Source: Epiperipatus broadwayi (lineage: Eukaryota > Onychophora > Udeonychophora > Euonychophora > Peripatidae). From it: a stretch of DNA of 64,000 nucleotides. The stretch lies in contig JAQFVV010013077.1 in the NCBI GenBank assembly GCA_028023455.1, positions 124,001-188,000 of the forward strand, given 5' to 3'. The notes beneath the pieces were generated by a model. It saw nothing but the letters and a program-made list of their open reading frames with translations. It was not told where the DNA came from and ran no database searches. Shown piece after piece: positions 11,422 to 23,559 of the stretch (position 1 is its first letter; each line of letters starts with the position of its first letter). Position numbers and translations under genes: made by a program.

Positions 11422-12127
11422 CAAATAACATAAATGATTTAACATTATCTCGTTATATGATTAGAAAGAGATGAAATGTTAAAATATGAACATTAATAAG
11501 CATCTATATAAAGTCTATATTTAAGATTACATAGAAAGTAATTATTTCTAATCTAATAAAGAATGATTAATAATCCTTTAGGTATTTATAGAAAGATAAT
11601 TATTATAAATAACTATTTAATAAAAACGTATACATTTATATAATGAATTTGCATAATATAAATTGAAGGGAAAATGCTTTTCAAAAAAAAAAAAAATAGA
11701 TAGCTTAGTACAAGCTAAGCTGGTGTTTAAACGAAGCTTTAGTCAGATAGATATGTAAATTAATATGATGAAATACTGAGCAAAAAGGAAATAAAATTAT
11801 AATTAAGAATTCAATATTGCAGTATATCATCAAAATTTAGATATTATAGAAAATATAAATCCTAAAAATGTGTGTGCAATGTCAATATTCATAGCAAGTG
11901 CAAAAACACAAAAAAAAATAGTTTCTCTTATTAGCTAATTCTCAGTAATAATTTAGGAATAGATTTAAAATAAGAGTTAAAAACTCAAACAATATTTTTA
12001 TTGGAGAATGTATTTAAAGACCAAGTAAAAAAGATAGAAAAAGAAATTAAGATTGCTATCGTCAAATTTTATATTTTACAATAACAGAAATTTGTAAAAA
12101 GAAAATAACGTGATAACTTTTCACTTG

Positions 12128-12526
12128 AATCTAATATAAAACCATCAAACATCGCATGACCACCATTTCTTATGCTTGCTTATAAGTGTTATTAAAACAG
12201 GCAAAACTCTCCATACAGTAGTGCCACTTAGTTCAAGCCAGAGTAATCAATAGATGCCAGAAGGCTTGTGCATAAAATCCTTATCTAGTGCCTGCCTACT
12301 CATCCAATATCCCCAGACTAGTTCCTAAGATCTAGGTGTAGTGCTCTCAGATCCAAACCTCCTCACTGACAAAGGCCACAAGCCAGAAACTAGTCTGGGG
12401 ATATTAGATGAGTAGGCTCTAGATAAGGATTTTATGCACAAGCCTTATATCATCCGTTGATTACTCTGTCTTGCACTAGGTGGAACTACTGTATGGAGAG
12501 TTCTGCCGGTTTTAATCTAATATAAA
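12128..12526. mobile_element. Palindromic family A hammerhead element with TSD
   Basis: The 373-bp insertion 12141-12513 is flanked by a 13-bp direct repeat, aatctaatataaa, at 12128-12140 and 12514-12526. Two arms of about 140 bp lie head to head (about 12184-12322 inverted; 12390-12511 direct) around a single-copy loop that holds most of one plus-strand hammerhead (12361-12400). The left end carries the family terminal string aacatcgcatgaccacc. Non-autonomous. Confidence 0.8.
12361..12400 (+). ncRNA. Hammerhead ribozyme motif (family A, core damaged)
   Basis: CCUCA, core CUGACAA (G8 changed to A), stem II AGGC/GCCA around CACAA, GAAA at 12386-12389, stem III A-U and C-G with loop UA, triplet GUC (12393-12395), UGGGG. 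The architecture is complete, but G8 is lost. Confidence 0.65.
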
Positions 12527-13117
12527 TATATTTTATAAGATGTAAAATATGCTAAAACTGTTTTTAAACTAAACATGAAAAAACATATCGCAAAACACTT
12601 GAATTTATATCAGTTTCATGATACAAATTTAAAAGTCAATTAAAAGGTAAAAAATAACTGTCTTTTTTTTAGCAAAAATTAATTACAAAAATTACATAAT
12701 TACCAGATTATGGTCATTAACAATAAGATTATCAAATAACATTAATTGCATGAAAAATTAACTTAATATAGATAGGAGTATTGGTTGAAGTTGGATTATT
12801 CTAGTTCAATACATTCAGTTATTTAGATTATTCAAGTACAGAGTTGATTTATACTAGTCAATATTTTTACAGTCAGTCCAGATAAATAATTAAGAATGAT
12901 TACTGTTGGGAAAATACGACCATATCACTGGTATTTCAAGACTGAAATCATATTTTGAATAACCAGACGATGTAAATAGATGATGAATGATTCTAACAAT
13001 CATCTGGCTACTAATCAATATTATGCTGGATGAATGAAAACTTTATTATTATACTTGACAGAAAAATATCAGGATGATAGCTAGGCATCAGTTTCAATCA
13101 GATATATAAGGCAATAC
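12527..13117. other. Intronic AT-rich stretch, nothing recognised
   Basis: No ORF, RNA gene or repeat recognised between two family A elements. Confidence 0.5.
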
Positions 13118-13347
13118 CAACTAAACATCACATGATCACTATTCTTTATGCTTACACAAGCTGTTTGCACAGAGGCAAAACTCCATACAGTAGTGCCATT
13201 CAGTACAAGCCAGAGTAATCAATGGATGCAAGGTTTGTGTATAAAGTCCCTATCTAGTGCTTACTCACCCAATATCCCCCAACTAGTTTCTAGCTTGTGG
13301 CTTTCATCAGTGAGGAACCTTGGATCTGAAAGCACTGCCTCTGAGCA
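13118..13347 (-). mobile_element. Family A hammerhead element, single orientation
   Basis: A minus-strand copy with terminal aaacatcacatgatcac at its left (3') end, body, and hammerhead at 13276-13315. Family similarity ends near 13347. No clear target-site duplication. It lies in a PTP intron in the same orientation as the gene. Confidence 0.7.
13276..13315 (-). ncRNA. Hammerhead ribozyme motif (family A, core intact)
   Basis: Minus strand: CCUCA (13315-13311), CUGAUGA (13310-13304), AAGC/GCUA around CACAA (13303-13291), GAAA (13290-13287), stem III A-U and C-G with loop UA, triplet GUU (13283-13281), GGGGG. The core residues are all consensus. Stem II has about three pairs. GUU is a permitted but weak cleavage triplet. 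Confidence 0.7.
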
Positions 13348-13399
13348 ATGCGAACATTTTAACAAACTGTAATTCTTTAGCATTTTGGCCATCTAGTAC

Positions 13400-16300
13400 A
13401 ATTTATATATTATGAGTACTGAGAATAGAATCCCAATGCTGTTTCTTAGAAATATTAAAATAATTTATGCTTAAATGCATACCATTAAGGTTTAAAAACA
13501 GATAGGAGGGTATTAATATTATTATGTCTTGCTATAAAAGAGATAAATTTAAATGATATATCAGTTTGTATCCTTAAACATTGTTATTGAGACAATATGC
13601 ATTTATAAACCATTTCAGTAGCTCATATGTTTATTTAGTGTTTATTAAATCCTCACCCTGGAACAGGGAAGTATTAGCTGGTGTTGAAACTGTTCAAAAT
13701 AAATAAAATATTTATATAGTTTTGGAATATCTGCTAGCAAATGATGTTGAAGTAAAAATTTATAATGTAAATTTGAAAATGGCAAATTACTGTTTGAATT
13801 ATTGAACAGAAATAAATAAATGTCTTAAAGATTTATTGCAAACTACAATTTGAATTATTGAAAATAAATAAATATAATTGAAAATCTTGTAAAATCTTAA
13901 AGTAAAAATTTTACAAGGCAGATAAACAAGAAAGCAAACTAGTGAAATACTTAACCTTTTGATAAACAGGGCTAATTACTGAACTACACCTGACCATTAT
14001 AACGCAGGCAGAGACTCTTTCCCTAGCTGCCATACACAGCACCACTAGGTTATTAGAACCTAGAAAATTTATATAATAGGCAAATATACCTTGGGAAAAG
14101 ATCCAACTTTCATTTGACTGATAACTCTTGTCACTAGCTCAAGAAGTAGCTGAGTTTTATAATATAACTTATTTGTACTTATATTGAACTATATAGATAA
14201 AATAATAAATCACTGTCAGTACTAATAGCACAAACATTTACTATGCACATATATAAAAACAACTTTGAGAATTTGATTATTAACATTATTTTAGATTTAA
14301 ATTTTGATATTTTTTTTTTAATTTGCACAGATGGAAATTTTTATACAATTTAATATTTTGTAATATTAAGTACAGATAAGCTACATAGACTATGCAATTA
14401 AAGACTTTCAAATCGTGTAACATCGGGCTACAAGCTCGCAGTTAAACCAACGCTAGCTTCCTGATATACAGATATAACCAATGCAACATGAAGATGTTAG
14501 TATAAAACCATGCTGATAGGAATGTGCATCTGTAGCATATTATTTAAAGGAGTGATCTTCGTCCAGTACAGGCATGTGCATCTGTCTGGCAAAGGAATCA
14601 TATATAAAAATAGAGAAAACGAAATGCTCCATATGGAGGGAGAGCGGTCCACAGTGACTTATGGCATAGGAAATACATCTACGTCCATTGGCAATGCAAT
14701 GGCTATACCCTTGGGCCATAAATTCATTTGGGATTGATGCCCTGTATGCTAACGTGGCATAAGAGAATGAGAATCTAATGTGCCTCTTCATACTACATTA
14801 ATATAAACACACCTACATCCCTCCACTAGCTTCGATTCAACTATAAAACAGACAACCCAAAATTAACCCCATATGATCTAAACTAAACTTAACGAATCTA
14901 TGCAGCCATCTACACTTAAATTTAACAATTTAGTTAACAGAAATGGAAATGATTGATAGCAAATGTTATACATTAAAAAAATATATTAATAACTAATTTA
15001 GAGTTCTTTTGCTTGTCAGATAAGAGCTTATTTATAATTTACATTAGGTTACGAAGTAAAAGTTTGTTTAGGATATGGTATTAAAAGTTCATATTGATAA
15101 AAGTTTGTACTTCCCAGGGTAAGTCATTATGAATCCTCCGGACTGCGGCGAAGTTTATGAAAATCCATCCTAATTCTCACATTTTGTGTGGATTGTTCTC
15201 TTTGGAGATGAAACTGTTGCTTGCCATACTTTCAGGAACAGTCATCGGGATTCCGCCTCAGCCGGTGCAAACAAGGGAAACTAAATCTCTTGCAAGACTC
15301 CTACATCATGGAGTTTGCAATACAGCTGCAATTCATAGTAGATCAATAGTCACTCAATTATTAATCAATCAATTATTTTTCTTTTCATAGTATTAGGCCT
15401 CCCTTATCACTAAATTTTCGGATCAATCACTCCGGATGTTGCTCTGATCTTAGTGACCATGATGGTTTTCCTTTCTGGCCCATGTGCTTGTTGGTAACTG
15501 TATTGGCTAGTCTACTCCAAAGCAGGAAACACCATAATCTCTAATTTTTATCTCTTACCTGACTTTTCCATCATTTAAGTGCCCCAAGGGCTCGTTTGAT
15601 TTACATTTATTATATTTTAATAGAACAATCATTTCCATTCTAAGATTTAAACATAAGTTTTTCTTGAACAGAAGCTAATTAACATTTTTCTTATTTTCTT
15701 TTACATTACTTTTAAACAAAAATAGTAATTTTTATCTTTAGATTTTTACTTTGACTTTTAAATAATTATTTAAGTTTTCAATCTGTGCAATTATATATAT
15801 TAGTTTAAATAACTTTATTAATTTCCTTTTCCTTTTTTAATATATCAATTTTCTTTACAGAACTTTTTCCTTTTTTTATTTTGATTTTAAAATAATGTAA
15901 CGGCATATGTATACTATTACATTGTATAAGATGTCTTGCTAACTATGAAAAACATGTCTTTGATTCAAGTAACCTATCTATAAAAGAAGGATGATAGTAT
16001 TTTTCAGGCAATTGTAATTATAGTTCAAGGTTGTTATGTTGAAATCAGTGATTATACTAAAGTCCAAAATGAAGATGAATTCTTCACAAGAGTGACCATA
16101 AGATTGGCAGTTGTGATCGGCTGATTCTAACATTGGATGCCAACTGAGATGACAGGAAAGAAATAAGCTAGCATTGATAAAGTGCTTTTCATTATATTCC
16201 TTCGAATGAAGCTGTGATATCTCATATTGATGTTACAATCTATAGAATATCTAATTGAGAATTCTAGAATTATAATGACCATCGCTCTCATACTATATAG

Positions 16301-17281
16301 TTCTTTGGAAATAAAATGTCATGCTGGAAAAATCTAGAATACATCCTGAAGAAATTGTAGGCTACCTGAATATGTTAATTTGAATGAAGAATCTGACCTA
16401 TTAAATTATCTTCCTAAAATTGTAATTAGAAAAATCTAGCATTATAGTGGATTTATTAAATAACCTGCCTACAAATCAGGGAATAAACCACTTAAGAATT
16501 ATAAATAATATTGTCAAGGATTTGAACAATTTTATATCAATTTTAGCCAGCTATGTTACTGATAACTTCAATATGTTATTGATAACTTCAGTGATGGAGC
16601 TATATAAGGTATCTATGATAAATGTATATGTATAAAATATAAAATTAATTTACCAGTAAGAATTTATATTTTTTTCCAACTTAAAAAAGGACTAACTTTA
16701 TTGCTATAATTTATAATTTATTTTGTTAATTATTTTTCTTGTTTGTTCTATAATTATATTCAATGTTTTTCTACTAAGGATATTTTTTTTTTTTTGTAAA
16801 AATTTTGTAGGAAGTTTATATATATATTTTATCATGCGAAAAGAATGAGGAAGGAGATATATGTTTGTTCAAATGAGATACTAAATTTTCCCTTTTCTCT
16901 CCCAGCAGGCTAATTCATGATTATTATTTTTTTGCTTTATTCTATATGGAACAGAACACAATATGTATATATATTTTCATGAAATAATGATCTAAAAATT
17001 TAAGATAAATATTAAAGAAGAGATATTAAAACAATTTTTTTTTATAATATAAAGAGAAATGAAAATATGCTTGACAAATGCATCTGATTGAACTTTATTA
17101 TTGTTGAAATATGTGTTTGACTCCCATAATATAGATATTAATATCTACTTATTATTAATAAAATTGTTAATATTATTGAGAGGATACTCTCATTAATTTA
17201 TATTTGTATCAGTGTATACATCTTGTCTACATGGTATACAGTTACTTAGTTATGGGTAACCATGTACATGCGACTATTATT
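13400..17281. other. Long intronic stretch with GC-richer islands, no gene recognised
   Basis: Most is AT-rich and featureless. Three islands are visibly GC-richer than their surroundings: 13930-14110 (with hairpin CTAGGTT/AACCTAG near 14045-14063), 14400-14860 and 15110-15620. They look like old insertions but carry no motif I can assign. The open frames at 14510-14737, 14540-14791 and 15157-15390 overlap or lack family motifs. From about 15620 to 15900 the plus strand is T/C-rich and G-poor, as in antisense LINE sequence, but no conserved motif could be read. Confidence 0.45.
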
Positions 17282-20178
17282 TTATTTGTGCATGACGTTT
17301 AAAAAAACAGAAAAATAAAAAAAGTAATTGTATAAGTATATTGACATAAATTCTTTATCCAAATCTTCTGAACACCGCATTACCTTTCTTACCCATCTTG
17401 TTACCTGCCCTTTATTCATAACCCAATTAAATACTATTTTGGCTATTCTTTTATTATCCATAAACTGCAACATCTTCATTTTGCATCCCTCATATAAAAA
17501 CTTGACCATCCCATTTCTCCTTCAATTGCCTCCATTGCCATCCATATATCTGCATCTAATGCAGATTGTACTTTTTCCAAGTAATCTAATACTCCTTTAC
17601 TAACACATAATGCATCGTTACCACATGTTATCCCTGCTACTGCCACTCCCATACAGTTCTAGCTACATCATATTTATTATATGAAAACACTGTTAATTTC
17701 TTTATCAATCCCTTTCTTTTCTTTGTTTCATTTATCAATTTCTTCTCCTATTCGTCCAAGCAGTTTCTCTGATTATTTAATACAATTCCCAAATAGTATA
17801 TCTATTCCTGCACTTAACTTTATATCCCCCAGTAAAAATTCTTTGTCTCCTCTTTCCCCGGTATTAATCATCATTACTTTGGGTTTTTTCTTCACTAAAT
17901 TTAATCCCCATCTCTTTACTCTCCTTTGTGCATATCCTCAACATAACTTCCATATCTTGCCTTCTTTCTGCACACAAAAAAACATCATCCGCAAATAAAA
18001 GACCTGACAATGTATATACTCCCTTGCCACCTATCAATAGAATCTCTACCCCTCTTCCTAGTCTTTTTATTGCTCTCCCCATTTCTCTCAAATACAACAA
18101 AAACAAAATACATGACAGAGGACATCCTTGCCTTAGTCCCACCCCATTTTTTACTCTAACTGATTTTATATTCCCTAATTGATACGTATAGTAATTATTT
18201 TTCACATAATTTCTTAATAATATCCACTAAAGCCCCATCCATTCCCAAATTTACTAAACTTACCCATAATCTATTTCTATTTACTCTATCATATGCCTTC
18301 TCTATATCTATAAAAACCATATATAACTGTCTACCTGTATTCCAACTCATATCCATAAGTTGGGTAATTACAAATAAACTATCTTCTACATGCCTATCTG
18401 ATCAAAAACCTCCTTGCATTTCTCCCACTATATTCTTTTCTTCATCCATGTTGCAACTCTTCCAGCCACCATATATGAAAAAAATTTATATAGCACTGAT
18501 GTTACCGCTATTGGTCTATAATTGTTTAACTTTCTATGATCCTTATCCTTTCCTTTAAATAATAGCCTTACTCTTGTATTACTCTAATTACCTGGAAAAT
18601 CTCTCTTCTGTGCCATCTTATTAAAACATGATAATAGTTTTAATTTTGCCTTCTGCCCTAAATTCATTACCATCTCTTCCCACCCAGCCAAACCTCTTGC
18701 CTTTCCACCTTCAATTTTTTACTTGCCTCATTCAGTTCATATTTTATAAATCATGTATTCCCATTTCTATATGCTCTCATATTTGCTATCACTGTGTCCT
18801 TCACATCTAACATCTTTTTTATATCCATTACATACTTGTTTAAGACTATCTCTAATTCTCCTCTAGAGCTACACTCTATTCCCTCATCATCTAATAATAC
18901 TAATTCTCTCTCCCCTATATTCCTTCTTTTAATGTATTTCCAAAATTTTTTACTCCCATCTCTTCCACTTTTATTAATATCTTCCAACAGTTTACTATTC
19001 AATTTCATTCTCTCTCTATAATTATCTATTTTAGCCAACTTCTTTTTTTCTAAGTACTTTTCCCATTTAGTATTAACATCTTTTTCACTTTCTTTGTTCT
19101 TAATAGCACACTTATATTCTCTGCATGCTTTTTTCCTCTCTTTTACACTTTTACTAACTCTCACTTTCCTATTACTTTTATTCTTCTGAATATTCTCACC
19201 TAAAACCCTATTTGCCACTTTTTCTATTTCACCACACCAGTCCTTATACTCATCCCCAACCAACTCTTCCATGGTTTCTTCAACTTTTATTTTATATTCT
19301 TCTAACTTATTCTTATCATTCACTCTCCATCCACATCTTTCACTATCCTTTCTACTTTTATTACTATTTTTCATCACATTACTAACCATTTCTATTATAA
19401 AGAAGTTATGATCACTATTACATACTCTCTCTTCATTATCAAACACCTTAATTTTCCGTACTTTATTCATTCCCTCTTTCTCTACTAATACATAATCTAT
19501 TGTGTGGAATATATTATTTCTAGACCATGTATATTGTCCCTCATAAATATTCGATAAATTTCCAATGGACAAATTCACTCTGTGACAAAAACTCTTCAAA
19601 AGCTATCCACTCTTATTACTTACATCATCAATTTCTTCAATATGCCCATTCATATCCCCTATAACCATTATTCTCTTCCCCTTTTCTTTGAAACTCTGTA
19701 TATCCTTAACTAAGCATTCATATATGCTACTGTTCCACTCCATTATAGTTTGACTATCTCCAGTGGCTATATACACTATAGCCACCATCCATTCTTGTCT
19801 TCCTAACCTTATCTCAAACCACAAATGTTCTTGACATTTAACAGTATTTAAATATTTTTTTGACATAACTCCTATACCACCACCCCTTTTTTCTTTTCTA
19901 TTTATACCCTGCCATACCAAGTCTTCCAGAATAGGTTCTTCTTCTTCTCTTAGATGTGTTTCCACTACTGCTAATACCTCAAGCTCTTCATTTTTAATTG
20001 CTTTGTTTAATTCCAGCCACTTTTCTGGTCTCCTACCACCTTGCATATTCAAATACCCAATTTTAACAATTTCTTCTTTTCTAACTACTCTTTTATAAAT
20101 TCTTTTGACTCTTTCTTCTCCATTACATTTATAAATAACTTGCTTACCATTAATTTTACAGACCCATTCCCTCTCCAC
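17282..20178 (-). pseudogene. CR1-like LINE ORF2: endonuclease and reverse transcriptase, broken
   Basis: The endonuclease spans 20178 to about 19390: metal and catalytic positions are seen as YLNMQGG, AVVETHL, VIGDMNGH and CNSDHN. One in-frame TAG at 19605-19603 interrupts it. A lysine-rich linker follows to 18750. The RT fingers are readable across frames (LNNYRPIAVTSVLYK near 18525, then FIDIEKAYDRV-like remains), with GLRQGCPLS near 18140-18115 and the catalytic FADDVFL near 17985-17965. Several stops and frameshifts lie between 18750 and 18205. The C-terminus ends at SIYL near 17325. Confidence 0.82.
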
Positions 20179-20276
20179 ATCTACATTTATATCTAAATCA
20201 GCTACCCTTTGATTATTACTTACATTCTGTCCATTCTTCTTTCTGATAACACTGCCACTTAAAATCCCACCCCCCT

Positions 20277-21290
20277 TTATAAGTTTCCCGAACTATATTC
20301 TTTATAAATCAAACTCCCTAAAACTTCACTTCCTTGTTTTTCTAAGTGCAATCCATCTTTACTATATAACTCTCTCTTTCCAATAAGAAAATCCCACACA
20401 TCCACAAACATGACATCATTTCTCTCACACAATTTTTTCAATTTCTCATTTATAAAACATGTTCTATCTAACATATATCTCTTGTCAAATCTTGGTAATA
20501 ATCCAACTATTCCTACTCTTCCTTTAATTTTACTCAAATTCCTAATCAATTCTATGTACTCATCCATTACTCTCTCTGATGGTTCTGACGAATTATTAGT
20601 CCCTACCATAACATACACATCTCTACTCCCTTGCTTCTTTACTTTATCTGTAATATCCCTAATTTTAGCTCCAGGCAAACATACTCTTACATACTTGTTT
20701 CTATTTTCCCTTGCAATTATATTTCACATTCTCTAATTAATGAATCTCCTATCAATACTGTCTCATAGTCTACTTTATCTGCTTCATCCACAACATTCTC
20801 TACCACTTTCTGGACTTCTTTATCTACTTCTTCCTTATCATTAATACTCAATAATTCCTTCACCTGCTCACACTTCCTAACGATTTTAATTTTGCTTCTA
20901 CATCCTTTACCTCTTCCTCTATCTTACTTATTCTTTAGCTAACCATCTCCATTTCACCACTATTTTTTCCACCCATATCTCCTGCCACTCCACTATAATC
21001 ATATTCTATCTTATCTCCCTCAATTACATTTTGCTCCATTTCTCCTGACTTTCTCCTTAAACCATCTACACTTAGAAACCACTTTTTCGCTCTTTTATCA
21101 TATTCACACACCATCTACATAACCATAAACCTGTTACATCCTTCCTAGTCTTATTTAAACACTTCACATGAAAAACCTCATCTCATACAGTACACTCTAC
21201 CACAGCACATCTACTTTCTTTCTGACCATTATATTTGCATTGTGGAATACAAATGCAATCCATATTCCTTATTTTCCAAGTCATCTACTT
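20277..21290 (-). pseudogene. CR1-like LINE ORF1: PHD finger and SGNH esterase, broken
   Basis: Reading leftwards: a PHD-type zinc finger at about 21265-21105 (cysteines in CIPQC, CAVVEC, FHVKC and CRWC, with an in-frame stop where a W is expected); a charged coiled-coil segment at about 20940-20790 (KIEEEVKDVEAK); then an esterase domain with GDSLIRE at about 20765-20735, VGTNN near 20600 and the catalytic DGLH near 20350. A frameshift near 20728 separates the GDSL block from the rest. In CR1-like elements ORF1 binds RNA and assists retrotransposition; the esterase role is not well understood. Confidence 0.8.
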
Positions 21291-21798
21291 TATATCTGAC
21301 TTTATACTTCCTATCCTTCTCTTCAAACCCCTTTTCACGGAAGGATCAAACTTTACTTTCTTTCAATAATGACTGATCGATAACCACGATCTTTCCAGCG
21401 ATTACCCATGTTTATATATTTAAAATTAAAATAAAAATTTATTATGTCACATAATGCGGTGTATAGTGCATTAGGCTAATGGTTGTAAACCAGGTCAAAT
21501 CTAGATGAAAACCAATAATTTTATTCAACTTGACTTTATATTTGGTATTTAGTCATTATCAAGGATTACAAATACGGCTCATAGATGTAACTACTCATAT
21601 ATAAATTAAATATTTTTATTTTTCAGATTTATATCAAATTTCTTGGTTAATAATGACTGTTTTTTTTTTTTTTTGAAACTATATTAATTATTTCAATTTT
21701 TAACTAGAATAATATTTTCAAAAATTATAAAATGTCAAATTTAATAGCATTTATCAGCTATCCTTTTTTTTTAATATAGGTTATAAAAGATGATGAAC

Positions 21799-22148
21799 AA
21801 TAGAATTGAGTTGGATAGCTGGGTTTGAAGACATGTAGGTGTCTGAAAATTTCAGATTTTCCACTCAGTAGATAACTTTTAGATAACTGCTTGGCTTTGG
21901 GTTGGTATTTTTAGATCTAGTGTCTGAACCTACCCTGGCACCTCTCTGAGGAGTGCCAAAGCATGAAACCACGGTCAGGGGTTTGGGGGGGGGGTCCTGA
22001 CGGAGATATTTTAAATGCTGGCTCTGACTAAGCATTTACCATAAAGCTTGTTGAGGAATTGGGCAATCCTCGTTGTTTATAACTTACAAGCTTAAGAGAA
22101 TAGGGTCATGTGATCTATGACTCTTATTTTGACTATTAATAGAATTGA
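21799..22148 (+). mobile_element. Hammerhead-bearing retroelement, family C, with TSD
   Basis: The insertion 21810-22137 is flanked by an 11-bp direct repeat, aatagaattga, at 21799-21809 and 22138-22148. Unlike most others it is in single orientation. The hammerhead sits near the middle and the element ends GTCATGTGATCTATGACTC. A second copy lies at 61355-61617. It is in the PTP intron, antisense to the gene. No ORF. Confidence 0.82.
21940..21982 (+). ncRNA. Hammerhead ribozyme, apparently intact (family C)
   Basis: Core CUGAGGA (21946-21952) fits CUGANGA, and GAAA is at 21965-21968. Stem II is GUGC with GCAU (one G-U) around CAAA. Stem III is A-U, C-G, C-G with a two-base AC loop, ending in the optimal triplet GUC (21974-21976). 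Predicted cleavage is between 21976 and 21977. Stem I pairs ACCUCU (21940-21945) with AGGGGU (21977-21982), with one G-U. This is type I topology with the very short stem III typical of retroelement hammerheads. Confidence 0.85.
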
Positions 22149-22292
22149 TTGTTTTGTAAATTTAAAATATGGCTATATGATAAAATTTAATTAAACAGCA
22201 CAGAGAATTGTTTCTATTAGGGCAAACAAAAAATTTGCTACTAAATAATATAAAAAACAGATAGATAAGAAATGGAAAAAGAGAGCTAATAC

Positions 22293-22498
22293 CTGCAATG
22301 AATTACAATAGGAATGTTTTCACTTGGTTGGTAATCCCTTACTTCTCTCATCATCTTTAGAAGAGGTTCTACAGATGTAGGAATTCCATGATCTGGCCAG
22401 CCCGTGTAATGAAACTGGTAAACAGTACGGACTTCATCAGCTGCCTTAATCATTAATTGCCGACCCAAATAAGAGCTAGTGTTTTTCCAAACTTTTTC
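22293..22498 (-). CDS. PTP exon: WPD loop to active-site Cys
   Basis: A 206-bp exon between acceptor ttgttaattttag and donor CAG|gtatta. It opens in phase 0 with EKVWKN and includes VYQFHYTGWPDHGIPTSVE, with the general-acid Asp of the WPD loop, and VRDYQPSENIPIVIHC ending in the catalytic Cys. The last two bases, AG, are completed by T in the 10878 exon (Ser of HCSAGCGRTG). Alignment with PTPN12-type proteins is direct. The following intron is about 11.4 kb and holds the CR1-like LINE. Confidence 0.95.
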
Positions 22499-22918
22499 CT
22501 AAAATTAACAAAAAATAATATACATTAATCACAAATTTCATAACTTTTGTCAAAAAAAAAAAAAATTCTACTCTAATTTCTGTTAATTATTACACCCTAT
22601 TTTTTTATTTTAACTTCATGCAGGATTAAAATTGTAATGTTTATTTTTCAGAAATATGGTAATTTATTATTTGTTAAGATTTTATTACATTCTCAAAAAA
22701 GAACTTCAGACCCATATCTAGTGTACACTGGTTGCTTATTACTTATATAAATTATGAATGGCAATATGTACCACTATAAAAATTATTTACTCTGCATAAC
22801 ATTATGCGCCTTAGTTAAATTATTTACTTATATCCCAAGTTATAAATGCATAGATAGGCACTGCTTTTTTATATGCCACCTCCATGAAAGATATAAATAC
22901 CTCCTAAATGCTGGTTGG

Positions 22919-23096
22919 TTTAGAGTTTTTACAGAGGCAAAACTCTCCAATATGGTAGCACCATTCAGTGCAAGCCAAGGTAATCAATGGATGCAGGAAG
23001 GTTTGTATATAAAACCCCTATCTAGTGCTACTCATCGAATACCCCCAGATTGGTTTCTAGCTTGTGGCTCTCATCAGTGAGAAACCTTGGATCTTG
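22919..23096 (-). mobile_element. Family A hammerhead element, truncated
   Basis: A minus-strand family A copy whose left end begins at acagaggcaaaactctcc (3' tail missing) and whose ribozyme end lies near 23096. No target-site duplication recognised. It is in a PTP intron in the gene's own orientation. Confidence 0.7.
23043..23082 (-). ncRNA. Hammerhead ribozyme motif (family A)
   Basis: Minus strand: UCUCA, CUGAUGA (23077-23071), GAGC/GCUA around CACAA, GAAA (23057-23054), then CA and triplet AUC, UGGGGG. The core is consensus, but stem III has a C-A mismatch. Its G-C to A-U exchange in stem II relative to other copies is compensatory. Confidence 0.65.
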
Positions 23097-23559
23097 AATG
23101 CATAGCAGACTGTTGAAAGTTATTATTAGTCACTCATTAGACTAAAGATTACGTTTCGATAGTTGCCAGTTTCTCTATATCCTGAGAAATTTAGTCCAAT
23201 TAAAAACTCAAAGCAAAAAATATCTGTTTTAACAACTGAGTGTAACAGACAATTGTATACTACACAAATACTACACAAACTTTCCACATATCTATGAGAG
23301 GTTTAAACTGTTTCTAAAACACTAATTTACTTATATCTCACTTATAATTATTATTGAATATATATTAGGTAAATTTTTTTTTTTCCCAGAAATGTTTTGC
23401 TAAATATTCTACAACCGTTATTTAAAATAGTGCCAGCAAGCAGCATGTCACCTGCCTAGATGTTTTGATTTTTTCGAATGAAAAAATAAAATAACAATTT
23501 GAATTGAATGCTTATTAGATATTTTAAGTCTATCAATAATCTTGATGTTAATATTATTA

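Larger units (their letters stand above)
17282..21410 (-). mobile_element. CR1-like LINE, decayed, 3'-truncated
   Basis: A minus-strand non-LTR retrotransposon of about 4.1 kb with two ORFs: ORF1 with PHD finger, coiled coil and SGNH esterase, and ORF2 with AP-type endonuclease and reverse transcriptase. PHD plus esterase in ORF1 is characteristic of CR1-like LINEs. The endonuclease (YLNMQGG, ETHLRE, GDMNGH, SDH) resembles sequences annotated as tick transposons. ORF2 similarity to the related copy at 41.7-42.5 kb stops abruptly at SIYL (about 17325). The last 130 or so ORF2 codons and the 3' UTR are therefore missing, which is unusual for an element normally truncated at its 5' end. Stops and frameshifts make it inactive. 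Confidence 0.85.

Noticed and set aside
18751-20736. Plus-strand open frames opposite the CR1-like LINE (for example 18794-19021, 20410-20736)
   Set aside because: They are antisense shadows of the LINE ORFs; the minus frames contain the PHD, esterase, endonuclease and RT motifs.
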